Assembly (NCBI GenBank): GCA_019419585.1
Contig: DXZQ01000013.1
Coordinates: 10,458-74,457, forward strand
From: Collinsella sp.
GTDB lineage: Bacteria > Actinomycetota > Coriobacteriia > Coriobacteriales > Coriobacteriaceae
Reading direction: 5' to 3'
DNA length: 64,000 nt
Shown: positions 1 to 8,600 of the stretch, piece after piece
How the letters are laid out: each line of letters opens with the position of its first letter
How positions within the stretch are numbered: the stretch's first letter is position 1
Notes under the pieces: generated by a model
The model's database searches: none
What the model was told of the DNA's origin: nothing
What the model saw: the letters and a program-made list of their open reading frames with translations, nothing else
Made by a program: the position numbers and the translations under genes

Positions 1-102
1 GGTGCCGATATCGCCATACACCACGCCCAGCGTGACGAGCATCGCCGAGATGCTCACAGGAATCGCAGCGTGCGAGGCTACTTCCTTTGCCTTTTGTTCC
101 AT
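1..102 (-). CDS. kup: Kup-family potassium transporter, N-terminal fragment
   Basis: Partial gene, cut by the window edge. The 34 visible residues start MEQKAKEV and run into LVTLGVVYGDIGT, the signature that opens the first membrane segment of Kup/HAK potassium uptake proteins. These carry K+ symport across the cytoplasmic membrane. The ATG at 102 follows a strong GGAGG site (about 112-116). The motif makes the family call good despite the short fragment; nothing can be said about the rest. Confidence 0.8.
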   Translation of the reverse strand, partial: MEQKAKEVASHAAIPVSISAMLVTLGVVYGDIGT

Positions 103-137
103 AAGCCGGTTTCCTCCCAATTTTAACGTTCGACGGG

Positions 138-143
138 ATTATA
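138..143 (-). promoter_or_regulatory. Possible -10 box of the kup promoter
   Basis: The minus strand reads TATAAT, 36 bases before the kup start. No convincing -35 hexamer stands at the expected distance, so this rests on the -10 match alone. Confidence 0.3.
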
Positions 144-225
144 TGTAATCAGCCCATATTTTAATGGCACCGTTTTCCCGGCTAGATAAACATTTATGCG
201 GCCTTTAGGCCACCGCGGCGATATG

Positions 226-260
226 GAATGTGACAAAGGGATACCCCCTTTGTCACATTC
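226..260. repeat. TGTGACAAAGGG palindrome
   Basis: Perfect 15-base arms (226-240 and 246-260, GAATGTGACAAAGGG and its complement) separated by 5 bases, directly beyond the stop of the nitroreductase. It could end transcription as a hairpin, but there is no T-run. Related sequences stand at 27493-27526 and 48058-48084. Confidence 0.7.
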
Positions 261-261
261 G

Positions 262-1134
262 TCATTTTCCGAGCCAGTTTTTGAACCACCACTCCATAGA
301 GCGGCTCATCTCGGCCATAAAGGGACTCGTGTGCTTACGGGTGTAGATATCGACGACGCGCTCGCCCACCTCGCGGGCGTGCGGGCGAAACATCGCGTCC
401 ATCTCGGCCACCTGCGCATCCAAGGTCGCGGCGTCGGCGCGACAATAACGCTCCTCATGCACCAGGTTCACCACGGGATGCGCGATCGCCGGGCGCTCCT
501 TGCGGGGCGTGCCGATGATGAGCATCGACAGCGGCATGGTATAGGGAGGCAAGTCCAGCAGCGCGGCGACTTCCTCGGCGTTCTCGACGACATCGCCGAT
601 ATAGCAGCTCCCCAGCCCCAGGGCCTCGGCGGCAACCACGGCGTTTTGAGCGGCGATCATGGCATCCTGTGCCGCGATGGCAAAGTCGCCCAGGCCCGGC
701 GCACGACGGGGCGACTTGCCCGTGCGCTCGACAAACTCGGGCTCAAAGCAACCCACGTGCTCAAACAGATCGATCCACTTGGCATAGTCGACTACAAATA
801 TGAGTGCCCAGGGCGCCTTGGCGATCATGGGCTGATGATCGCACAGGTCGGCCAGGCGGTCCAATGTGGCCTGCTCACGAATGCTCACGATGGAATACAT
901 CATCATGGCGCCTGCCGACGGCGCACGGCTCGCCGCATGCAGAATCGCCGCCCGCTGTTCGTCGGTCACCGCCACGGGACGGTCATCGTCATCACGCGCG
1001 AAGGCACGCGTAGACGAGCGATGCTCCAAGATGTCCAGTACCGCGTTGCCCGTAGTCTCGACCGGATAGCCGTATGTATCCACGACCGCAGCTCCGTCGC
1101 TGCCCATGTCCGCCTTGCAAACCTGCTCGCTCAT
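262..1134 (-). CDS. Nitroreductase family protein
   Basis: A 290-residue FMN-dependent nitroreductase-type protein. Residues around 35-45 (LEHRSSTRAF) form the FMN-phosphate-binding start of the fold, and SRAPSAGAMMMYS and ALGLGSCYIGD are the usual later family motifs. Members reduce nitro groups, quinones or flavins with NAD(P)H in the cytoplasm. The substrate cannot be read from the sequence. The C-terminal extension beyond about residue 225 is longer than in minimal family members. The ATG at 1134 has a modest AGGG site. It lies divergently from the LTA-synthase-like gene. Confidence 0.85.
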   Translation of the reverse strand: MSEQVCKADMGSDGAAVVDTYGYPVETTGNAVLDILEHRSSTRAFARDDDDRPVAVTDEQRAAILHAASRAPSAGAMMMYSIVSIREQATLDRLADLCDHQPMIAKAPWALIFVVDYAKWIDLFEHVGCFEPEFVERTGKSPRRAPGLGDFAIAAQDAMIAAQNAVVAAEALGLGSCYIGDVVENAEEVAALLDLPPYTMPLSMLIIGTPRKERPAIAHPVVNLVHEERYCRADAATLDAQVAEMDAMFRPHAREVGERVVDIYTRKHTSPFMAEMSRSMEWWFKNWLGK

Positions 1135-1347
1135 CGCCCTACCCTCGCCATTTCTTTAAGAAGCCTTTACGTTTCCGTGTAATTCCCGTCCATTATCGCG
1201 CAGGTCGCCGCTACATTGCGCAACACCACCACGCACGCGCGTTATTATGGCTGGTTGTTGTGCGCAGTCACCAAATGCAGCGTATATCTTGGTAACAATC
1301 GGGTAAACCCCCGCTTTCGTAGGTTTTAGTTTGTGAGGAGTCTCAGC

Positions 1348-3648
1348 ATGTTCGCTGCCGCCATCTCGCTCGTCGGTCTTGCGGCGACCGTCTACCTTGT
1401 CTTGCGCGAGGCCAAGGCCATTCGCGCTCAGTCGGGCACCGTTGCCAAAAGCGCTCTTGGGTGGAGCGTCGCCTTCGGCCTGTTCCAGCTCTTTTTGACC
1501 ATTTGGGGCGCCATTGGCCTCGTCGCCCAAAACGAGCCGCTCGCCTTTGTGATGCTCATCCTGACCAATGCCATCCTCACCGGCTGCGCTTGGGCCAGCA
1601 TCGCCCGCGACCGTATCGCCCCGCGCGTCTTTGCGTTTGCCGCGCCCGATGCCCCCGCTCCCACCGGCAAGCTCGCCCGCCTGCGCGGCGCCTTTGTGGG
1701 CCGCCCGCTCGTCGCCGCCGTCCTGTGTCTGCTGCTCGCCGGCGTCTTTGCGCTGCTGGGCATGGAGGTCTCATCCAACCACGACTTTACCTGGGTCTAC
1801 CCCCTGTGCATCCTGCTCGAGTGGGCTATCATCACCGTGCTCATGACCGGCTTGTTCTTCCTATTCCAGCGCCACGGCGCAGCTCCGGCCGTCCTGGCCT
1901 TTGCCCTCTTTGTCCTGGGCATTGCCGAGTTCTTCGTCATCACGTTTAAATCCATGCCCATCCAGCCGGGCGACCTTTCGGCCATTTCCACCGCCGCCGC
2001 GGTCGCCGGCAACGGCTACACCTTCTCCATCTCGTTGTTCTGCGTGCTGTCCATGGGCTTTACCGCCATCGCCATGTTGCTATGCGAGTACGCCGGCCTG
2101 GTGGCACCGCACCGTCAGAAGGGTGCCGTCAACGCCAAGCGCATGCTGCTCATCAACCTGCTCGTGGCGGTGCTGTGCCTGGGCGGCGTGACCGCGCATG
2201 TCACGCTTATCGACTACTACAACACCCTCGGCATCACCGTCTACACCTGGCGTCCGCTCGAGAGCTACTGGCGCGAGGGCTATCTGCCTGCCTTTATTAG
2301 TGCAGCACAGTCCATCAAGCCGCCCAAACCCGCCGACTACTCCGTCGACGATGCCAAGGCCACGCTCAAAAAGTACGCCAAGGCCTACGACAAGTCCGAC
2401 GCGGCCAAGAGCGACGAGCGCGCCGCCGCAAAGGAGCAATTCGACAGCGAGAAGCCCACGGTCATCGCCATCATGAACGAGACCTTCTCGGACCTGTCCA
2501 TCTACCAGAACATGCGCGCCGGCTACGAGGGCCCGCAGTACTTTAAGAACCTGTCCAACTGCCTCAGCCGCGGCAAGCTCTACGTGAGTGCCTACGGCGG
2601 CGGCACCGCCAATACCGAGTTTGAGTTTATGACCGGCAACTCCATGGCCAACCTGGGTTCGGGCGTGTACCCCTACACCATCTACAACATGGAGACGACC
2701 GGGAACCTGGCAGAGCAGTTCAAATCGCTCGGCTATTCCACCACGGCCATGCACCCCAACCACGCCACCAACTGGAACCGCGAGAACGTCTATAAGGACT
2801 TTGGCTTTGACCAGTTCCTGTCCATCAACGACTTCCAGGGAGCCGATACCCTGCGCGGCATGGTGACCGACCAGGCTACCTACGACAAGATTCTTGAGCT
2901 GCTCGACCAGAACGCCGATCCGCAGTTTATCTTCGACGTGACCATGCAGAACCACTCGGGCTACGACACGGGCCTGCTGCCGGTCGACAAGCAGATGCAC
3001 CTGAACATCGACACGACCGACCTGGACGCCAAGACCGTCGAGGACGGCACGCTCTCCGATGTCGACGAGTATGTCTCGTGCATCGAGCAGTCCGACCAGG
3101 CGCTGCGCTACTTCCTTAACGCCTTAAGCAAGCTCGACCGCAAGGTGGTCGTGGTGTTCTGGGGCGACCACCAGCCGTTCTTCCCGTCCAAGTTCAATGA
3201 CAAGTGGTTTACCGGCGAGGACGACGCCACGCATCAGGAGCGTCTGTGGCAGACCGACTACATCATCTGGGCCAACTACGACGTTGCCGGCTGCGACCAG
3301 ACGAGCGAGGTCGACGACCTGTCCACCAACTACCTGTCCACCCAGCTTATGCAGCTGATCGGCGCCCCGCTGACCGACCACCAGAAGGCGCACATGACGC
3401 TGCGCGAGTCGCTGCCCGCCATCAACTCGGTGGGCTACGAGGACGCCAGCCTGCGCTGGGCGCTCTCCTCCAACGTCACCGGTGACGACGCCGCTGCCGC
3501 AGCCGCCACCAAGGCGCGCGAGGATTACGCCAAGATGCAGTACTACGAGATGTTCCGCGACGGCAAGAACGTGTACACCAAGCACTTCCAGACCGAGGCA
3601 AACGAGACCGACCCTAACCTGGCACCGGGCACGACGAAGATCAAGTAG
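1348..3648 (+). CDS. LTA synthase-like membrane sulfatase-fold phosphoglycerol transferase
   Basis: Polytopic N-terminal half (several membrane segments to about residue 310) followed by an extracellular alkaline-phosphatase-superfamily domain. Diagnostic motifs are NETFSD (about 376), the nucleophile loop GGGTANTEFEFMTG (about 418), MQNHSGY (about 532) and the metal-binding FWGDHQPF (about 604). The family transfers glycerol phosphate (or similar) onto glycolipids or surface glycans outside the cell. The reading frame is open from a GTG at 1333, but AGGAG at 1336-1340 lies inside that stretch, so the ATG at 1348 is chosen (766 residues). The exact product polymer is unknown; a phosphoglycerol transferase of another surface glycan is an alternative. 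Confidence 0.87.
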   Translation: MFAAAISLVGLAATVYLVLREAKAIRAQSGTVAKSALGWSVAFGLFQLFLTIWGAIGLVAQNEPLAFVMLILTNAILTGCAWASIARDRIAPRVFAFAAPDAPAPTGKLARLRGAFVGRPLVAAVLCLLLAGVFALLGMEVSSNHDFTWVYPLCILLEWAIITVLMTGLFFLFQRHGAAPAVLAFALFVLGIAEFFVITFKSMPIQPGDLSAISTAAAVAGNGYTFSISLFCVLSMGFTAIAMLLCEYAGLVAPHRQKGAVNAKRMLLINLLVAVLCLGGVTAHVTLIDYYNTLGITVYTWRPLESYWREGYLPAFISAAQSIKPPKPADYSVDDAKATLKKYAKAYDKSDAAKSDERAAAKEQFDSEKPTVIAIMNETFSDLSIYQNMRAGYEGPQYFKNLSNCLSRGKLYVSAYGGGTANTEFEFMTGNSMANLGSGVYPYTIYNMETTGNLAEQFKSLGYSTTAMHPNHATNWNRENVYKDFGFDQFLSINDFQGADTLRGMVTDQATYDKILELLDQNADPQFIFDVTMQNHSGYDTGLLPVDKQMHLNIDTTDLDAKTVEDGTLSDVDEYVSCIEQSDQALRYFLNALSKLDRKVVVVFWGDHQPFFPSKFNDKWFTGEDDATHQERLWQTDYIIWANYDVAGCDQTSEVDDLSTNYLSTQLMQLIGAPLTDHQKAHMTLRESLPAINSVGYEDASLRWALSSNVTGDDAAAAAATKAREDYAKMQYYEMFRDGKNVYTKHFQTEANETDPNLAPGTTKIK

Positions 3649-3676
3649 CGACTAGCTGCGAGTTCATAACTGAAAC

Positions 3677-3804
3677 GTCTGTCCGGGCGGAGGCATATAA
3701 GGTTCCCTGCTCGGACAGTCCTGCGTAAGACGGAGGCCACATTAAGTGGCCTCCTTTGCGTGCGGAACTCGCGATGAACCTTATATGCCTCCGTCCGGAC
3801 AGAC
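3677..3804. repeat. Nested palindrome, copy A
   Basis: Outer arms 3677-3704 and 3777-3804 match at 27 of 28 positions. Inside is a second hairpin (GGAGGCCAC, loop ATTAA, GTGGCCTCC at 3732-3754). The two segments between outer and inner stems contain CAGTCCTGC (left) and TGCGGAACTCGCGA (right), which recur in copies B and C although the stems differ. It lies between two converging transcription units. Its function is unknown. Confidence 0.9.
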
Positions 3805-3858
3805 GCCTTGTTGTTGGAGCGCGGCTTGTCATGGGGGTACCCGCAACATATATAAGTT

Positions 3859-3881
3859 GAAGGCCACATTAAGTGGCCTTC
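3859..3881. repeat. Solo inner hairpin of the nested-palindrome family
   Basis: GAAGGCCAC-ATTAA-GTGGCCTTC, the same inner stem-loop as in copy B, but without recognisable outer arms. It is probably a remnant or a minimal copy. Confidence 0.75.
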
Positions 3882-3889
3882 TTTGTATT

Positions 3890-4178
3890 CGGAAAGTGTG
3901 TCCCGGAATCTGCCTTCGGAATGGGACGCAGTTTCCGCTTGAGGGCCTGTTGGGAAAGCGCATCCCACTTCAAGAGTAAATTCCGGGTCGCACTTTCCGC
4001 TAAGGCTCTCAACCGGAAAGTGCATCCCATTCCAAGCCTTAATTCCGGGACATAGTTTCCGGACAAGACATCAACCGGAAAGTGGGGACCACTCTGAGCG
4101 CCGATTCTGGGACACACTTTCCGAAACCCCGCCCATCCGGAAAGCCCGTCCCGCTCTGAATACATCCGGGCATGGAAT
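3890..4178. repeat. Tandem hairpin array 1
   Basis: Four and a half units of about 63 bases. Each unit is an imperfect palindrome of the form GGAAAGTGCATCCCA ... GGGACGCACTTTCCG followed by a spacer such as CTCTCAACC. The units differ by scattered substitutions. A second array with the same unit order and orientation stands at 13594-13885, so the two bracket the SipW/TasA operon as direct repeats. No gene is supported here. Confidence 0.85.
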
Positions 4179-4211
4179 AACCGCTTATTAGGCCTTCCGT
4201 CAATAAAGGGG

Positions 4212-4338
4212 CGCCCTCCCGAGCGGCGAGCTCGAAGTTCATCGCGAGTTCCGCACGCAAAGAAGGCCACTTAATGTGGCCTTCGTCTTGCGCAGGACTG
4301 TAGAGCAGGGAACTTCGTGCCCGCCGCCCGGGAGGGCG
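4212..4338. repeat. Nested palindrome, copy B (inverted orientation)
   Basis: Outer arms 4212-4240 and 4310-4338 pair at 26 of 29 positions. The inner hairpin GAAGGCCAC-TTAAT-GTGGCCTTC is at 4262-4284. Read on the minus strand, its two inner boxes repeat those of copies A and C almost exactly, while the outer stem is unrelated in sequence to theirs. Confidence 0.88.
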
Positions 4339-4357
4339 TTGCGTTTAGAAGATGAAC

Positions 4358-5056
4358 CTAGCGCTTATCCCTCCGGGACAAAAGAAGTGCGGCTATAAAT
4401 GCGATGATTGCAAGTGTCAGCAACACCAAAAGCAACGTGAGCGTGTTGTCGCCTGTTGCCACCAGACCAAGCAAACCGGGCTTCTTGCTGTCAGCAGACT
4501 GCATGGGGATCTTCTCGCCATCGTCCTCGGCGGTGATTTCCCAGCGAATGGTCTTGTTTGCGTCGGCAACCTCGTTGCCCACCGACGTCGGGACACTTAG
4601 TTGCAAATTGAGCACCGTGCTGCCATCGTTCGTAAACGTTGCGACCTGCGTGGGATAGGCGAACACACTGCCCGGCGTTCCCGTCTGGAGCCAACCGGCA
4701 GACGCATCGCCCGCCGACGCCGTTAGAGTAATGGGCGACAGCAGGCGTGCCGTCTCGTGATCGACAACGGCACGCACAAACACGCGCACCTGGGACTTTA
4801 CGCCCGTGGCACGAATCTCTATCTGCTGATCACGCACATCGCCAGGCATCAGATCTTTAAAGGCCAAAAACAGATCGGGCTCCCCCGAGGAGTCCGTCGC
4901 CCCCGAGACCGTCAGCTGACGCGCATTTCCGTCATAGGCAATCGCGGGAGTATCGGCAAACGCACGGGCGGGAACAGCGAGCGCGACCACGCAGAAAATG
5001 GCCGCGACCATGCAACGCAAGGAGCGCGCAACACCTTTACGAATCGGGAACGCCAT
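4358..5056 (-). CDS. Surface protein with sortase-type C-terminal anchor (last gene of SipW operon)
   Basis: A 232-residue secreted protein. A signal peptide covers about residues 1-35 (hydrophobic IFCVVALAVPARAFA, then ADTPAI). The body is beta-rich and unrecognised. The C terminus is LVATGD followed by a hydrophobic stretch and SRRDKR, the layout of a cell-wall sorting signal, although LVATG departs from consensus LPxTG. Only 2 bases separate it from the preceding gene, so it is co-transcribed. As the only anchored product of the operon it may tether the assembly to the wall. No sortase gene lies in the window. Membrane retention without sortase cleavage is possible. Confidence 0.7.
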   Translation of the reverse strand: MAFPIRKGVARSLRCMVAAIFCVVALAVPARAFADTPAIAYDGNARQLTVSGATDSSGEPDLFLAFKDLMPGDVRDQQIEIRATGVKSQVRVFVRAVVDHETARLLSPITLTASAGDASAGWLQTGTPGSVFAYPTQVATFTNDGSTVLNLQLSVPTSVGNEVADANKTIRWEITAEDDGEKIPMQSADSKKPGLLGLVATGDNTLTLLLVLLTLAIIAFIAALLLSRRDKR

Positions 5057-5058
5057 AC

Positions 5059-5640
5059 TTACGCACCTCCATGCGGCGGCACCAGCACGTCATTCTCGAC
5101 CGAGCAACCCCATGCGTCGCGCACGGCCTCATCGGGCGTCGCCTGGACCGCCTGAGTGGAGATATCCACGACAAGATTGCGACCTTCGGTTGCCTTGAGC
5201 TCGGTAACCCTATTAATGAGCACGCCGGTTTCCGCGCCGGGAGCGACGGGCGACGTCCAGTAATAGAACCCGTCGCTCGCCTTAACCCAGTTATAAGCCG
5301 AGTTCGCGCCCGAGGCATCAGCCACGCTCCACGCAATCTCGTAATCCGCCTCACCCTTCGGCTCCTCCTTCGGCTCATCCCACAGGCGTGCGCCATCCTG
5401 GTCCTGCCAGTAGATATCCACTGCAGCACGAATATAGGCGGGCGCAGTACCCGTGTTCTTCGCCTTGACATCGCTTTTCACTTTGCCGTTGAGCGTTTCC
5501 TGAACCGATGGCGTCACCGACCCGATGCCGAACTGGTTGACCAGCACGCCCGCAACCGAAAGCCAGGCCAACGTGCCTGCCGTACCGGCCAGGAGGATAA
5601 CCCCCACCAGCAAGGCGATGATGCGCTTGCGCTTGGACAT
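5059..5640 (-). CDS. SipW-type exported subunit, short
   Basis: A 193-residue protein whose N terminus (KRKRIIALLVGVILLAGTAG, then TLAWLSV and NQFGIG) has the layout of TasA/camelysin-like proteins: a basic start, one hydrophobic segment, an A/T-W/F turn and an N-x-F-x-x-G motif. The rest is predicted beta-rich. It should be exported by Sec and cut by the SipW-type peptidase encoded at the head of the operon. It lies one base after the giant surface gene and two before the anchored protein. Its role as a minor fibre subunit or adaptor is inferred from position. Confidence 0.68.
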   Translation of the reverse strand: MSKRKRIIALLVGVILLAGTAGTLAWLSVAGVLVNQFGIGSVTPSVQETLNGKVKSDVKAKNTGTAPAYIRAAVDIYWQDQDGARLWDEPKEEPKGEADYEIAWSVADASGANSAYNWVKASDGFYYWTSPVAPGAETGVLINRVTELKATEGRNLVVDISTQAVQATPDEAVRDAWGCSVENDVLVPPHGGA

Positions 5641-5641
5641 G

Positions 5642-8600
5642 CTAATCCTCCTTCTTTGCTACGTTGCCGTTGCTCCAAACGTTATGGGCACGATCGCTGC
5701 CGTCGATCCATTTGTCGTTCACACGCGTGTTCGTGCAGGTGAACGTGGCGTCGTTCGCGCTCGAAGCAGCGGAGATGGTTGTCTGCGCCTTATCGCCCGG
5801 CTGCTTGCCGGGGACGCCGATCTGGCTGCTGTAGCGCCATGCCCACGCTGAGTCCTCCTCGACGGTGTAGATACCCGCCGGGACCGCAAGCTCGATAGCG
5901 CCGGAGTACCAGGTGGAACCGTCCTTCAGCTGCTCATCCGATGACACCGTTACCTCAACCGTGCGTTCCTCCAAGGCGTTGCCGTCCATGCCGGCCCGGG
6001 AAACCTTGAAGCGGAACGTCTTGCCCTTCGCCCAGCTATCCTGGGTTTGCTTGACGATCTTGAGCGTATGCGTAGCGGCGAAATCGAACACCGCATTGCC
6101 ATCGCTCTGAGTGCCGTCGCCCGTGAGCTTGTAGTCCAAACGATTCGTCAGCTCAAACGAGCCCTCGCCTGAACCCGAACTGTAAAGCGAGACATACTTC
6201 CCGTTGACAGGCGCAGGAGTCTGGCCAGGAAGACCATAGCCCACGCGGTCAACGTGCACCGTCAGTTGCGTGCCCATGAAGGGCTTTGCAAAGCAAGCCT
6301 TGAACGGCGCCTTATCGCTCTTGTCATCTATCGTGTTCGCGGCATTGGGATCAAGCAACCACTTGAGCTGCCCGGTCACATTCTTAGGGCTCGCATCGTC
6401 CGACGTGTCGTTAGCGACGACCTTATACGTCACCGGATGCAAATCCATGTTGGCTGTAACCGGTTTACCCTTGAAGTCGCTCCACGCCACAGCTTTGTCG
6501 CCATTAACCCACTGCCACTCCAAGAACAACTCCTTCAAGCTGCTATCCGCTCGCTCGCCCAGGAATGCGACGATTGCGGAGTAGGCTTCGGGATCGTAGG
6601 CCACTTCCTTTGGCTCCATGACGGGTTCACCCTTGTCGTCATAGACCGGGTTGCCGTTCTCGTCCATCTTGGGCACCTTAACTGTCTGAACAAAGCCGGC
6701 ATTGCCATCCTGGCCACGCAGAACACTCGTATCGTTCGGGTCTACCGTAGCGGTGTAGATGACGTTGCCTTCGGTGTCGTGATAGCGCACTTTAAGCGGC
6801 GTAGGCTTGTAGATCGCCGTGTATGTGACCTCTCGGAACGGCTCGTTGCCATCGAGGAAATAAGTCTTGTCCCCTGTCATAAGAGTGTAGCTATCGTTGC
6901 CCTTATAGTCGCGTGACCAGCCGACAAAGTCGTACTTGGTGCCGTCTTTGCCGACAACCTCAGTTACAGCTTTTACCTCCAGCGAAATTTGATCGCCAGA
7001 GTCGGTGCGCGAAAGATAACGCACGGAACCGGGGTCGTCCAGGTTGGTATCGATATTTGATTGGACATGCACCGGGCTGGTACGGTAAACCGGGTACAGC
7101 TCCATGGGGGCCTTGACCACCGTGTTTTTATCCACCATGGGAACGCCGTCCGACCAAACGACATACCCGCTGCCTTCCGCCGGCTTAGTTTCCGTCCAGC
7201 CTACGAAGGCATTGTATGCGTTCGTTGCGGCATCAATCTCGCCGACGTTATACGTAGGCAGCGGCATGCCACCCGTAAGGTTGCCGAGTCTATCGCCCTG
7301 CTGAGCAACTTTGCCATCCACATCTTTGGCATTGAGATGATACACGACCGCCAACGGCGAATAGTACGCCACAAATGTATAGGCCCCGCCGGGTTCCACC
7401 TGATGAGAATACGAGTTATCGCCGTTAGGTTCGATGTCTTCAACTTCGCCATTCGGAAGCTCGATCTCAACCTTCTGCAACTTATACAGCTCACCGCCTG
7501 CTTTATAAACCGGAGTCGTGACGTCAGGGGTCACCGTTGCCGTAGCAGGGTCGGTGCCCGCGTTGATAACGGGATCGATGTCGTACCTAGGCACATTGAC
7601 CTTGTCCGTGCCCTTAAAACCGGCGCGATACAGGTTGGTGGTGTACCTAACATCGTACTTCGCGTACACCGGATAGGCATCCTGCCACTGGGTGACCTTA
7701 AAATCTGGTTTCACCAGATACGGTTCGGCCTTATCCGGGTCAGAAGTGGTGAAGGAATCGCCCTCGACATCGTAGATATACTTCCAGACGTCAGAACCCT
7801 TCTGGACCTCGGCGGTCGAAATCCAGCCCAGGAACTTATAGCCCGGCACCGCCATCTCCGCATCGGTCGGAGAGGCTTCGAGTGTCAGGTTGGGATTGAC
7901 GTCACCCTCCTTTCCGTGCTCGGGCGTGTTGTCTACCGTCTGCTCGGTATGGATAAACGGATATTTATAGGTGTAGGTGCTATCGGAGTCCAGCAGCAAT
8001 GGAGCCTCATAACGTCGCGTGACGCTCTTAACCGAGACATCGTCCTTGCCATAAAAGCTGACGCTTGTCGTCACCATGGCACGCATGTAATACTCCGAAT
8101 CGATGCCAATCTCGCTCTGAACGGGGTTGCCCACGCAGGTCCAGCACCCGCCTTGGCGCTCGAGGGTCCAGAAATATAAATGGTATCGCTTGCTCGCCGG
8201 CCTAAAGTAAAACTTCAGCGCTCCTGCGACCCACTCGTCATCCAGTGTGCCCGAACCCGGGAAATCCGTATCGGCAATGACATTTTTCCGGGTATCCGCA
8301 CCTGTATCGTTTTTGACCGTATGCGAATACGCTTTCAAAGGCGCAACGATGAGCGTCTCTGCCCCAAAGCGCCCCTCATTGCATTCGTCCTTATAGTTTT
8401 CCTTCAGTCCGTGATAGACGTGCTCGGGACCCCAGTGCACGATATTCTCTCGCACGTAGCTCGATCCGACCTGCTCGTTAAACGAGGTTTGGTACCCGTT
8501 CCACACAGAGCAGAGGAGTCTAGAATCCTTATAGGCATCGTTCGTCATCGACTTGACGTAATAGTCCACGCGGTACTCAAAGCGGGCGATGTAGGTATGC

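Noticed and set aside
103..261. c-di-AMP (ydaO-type) riboswitch before kup
   Set aside because: The leader is short and the conserved ydaO core strings are not present; only a promoter-like TATAAT was found.
196..1182. Long plus-strand open frame opposite the nitroreductase
   Set aside because: It is the antisense shadow of a clear nitroreductase; Arg/His-rich composition, no ribosome site, no recognisable motif.
3890..4178. CRISPR array
   Set aside because: Units are palindromic over nearly their full length with degenerate sequence and no unique spacers of constant size; no cas genes nearby.
3543..4270. Several short open frames on both strands across array 1 and palindromes A/B
   Set aside because: They repeat the same peptide patterns because the DNA is repetitive; no initiation signals.
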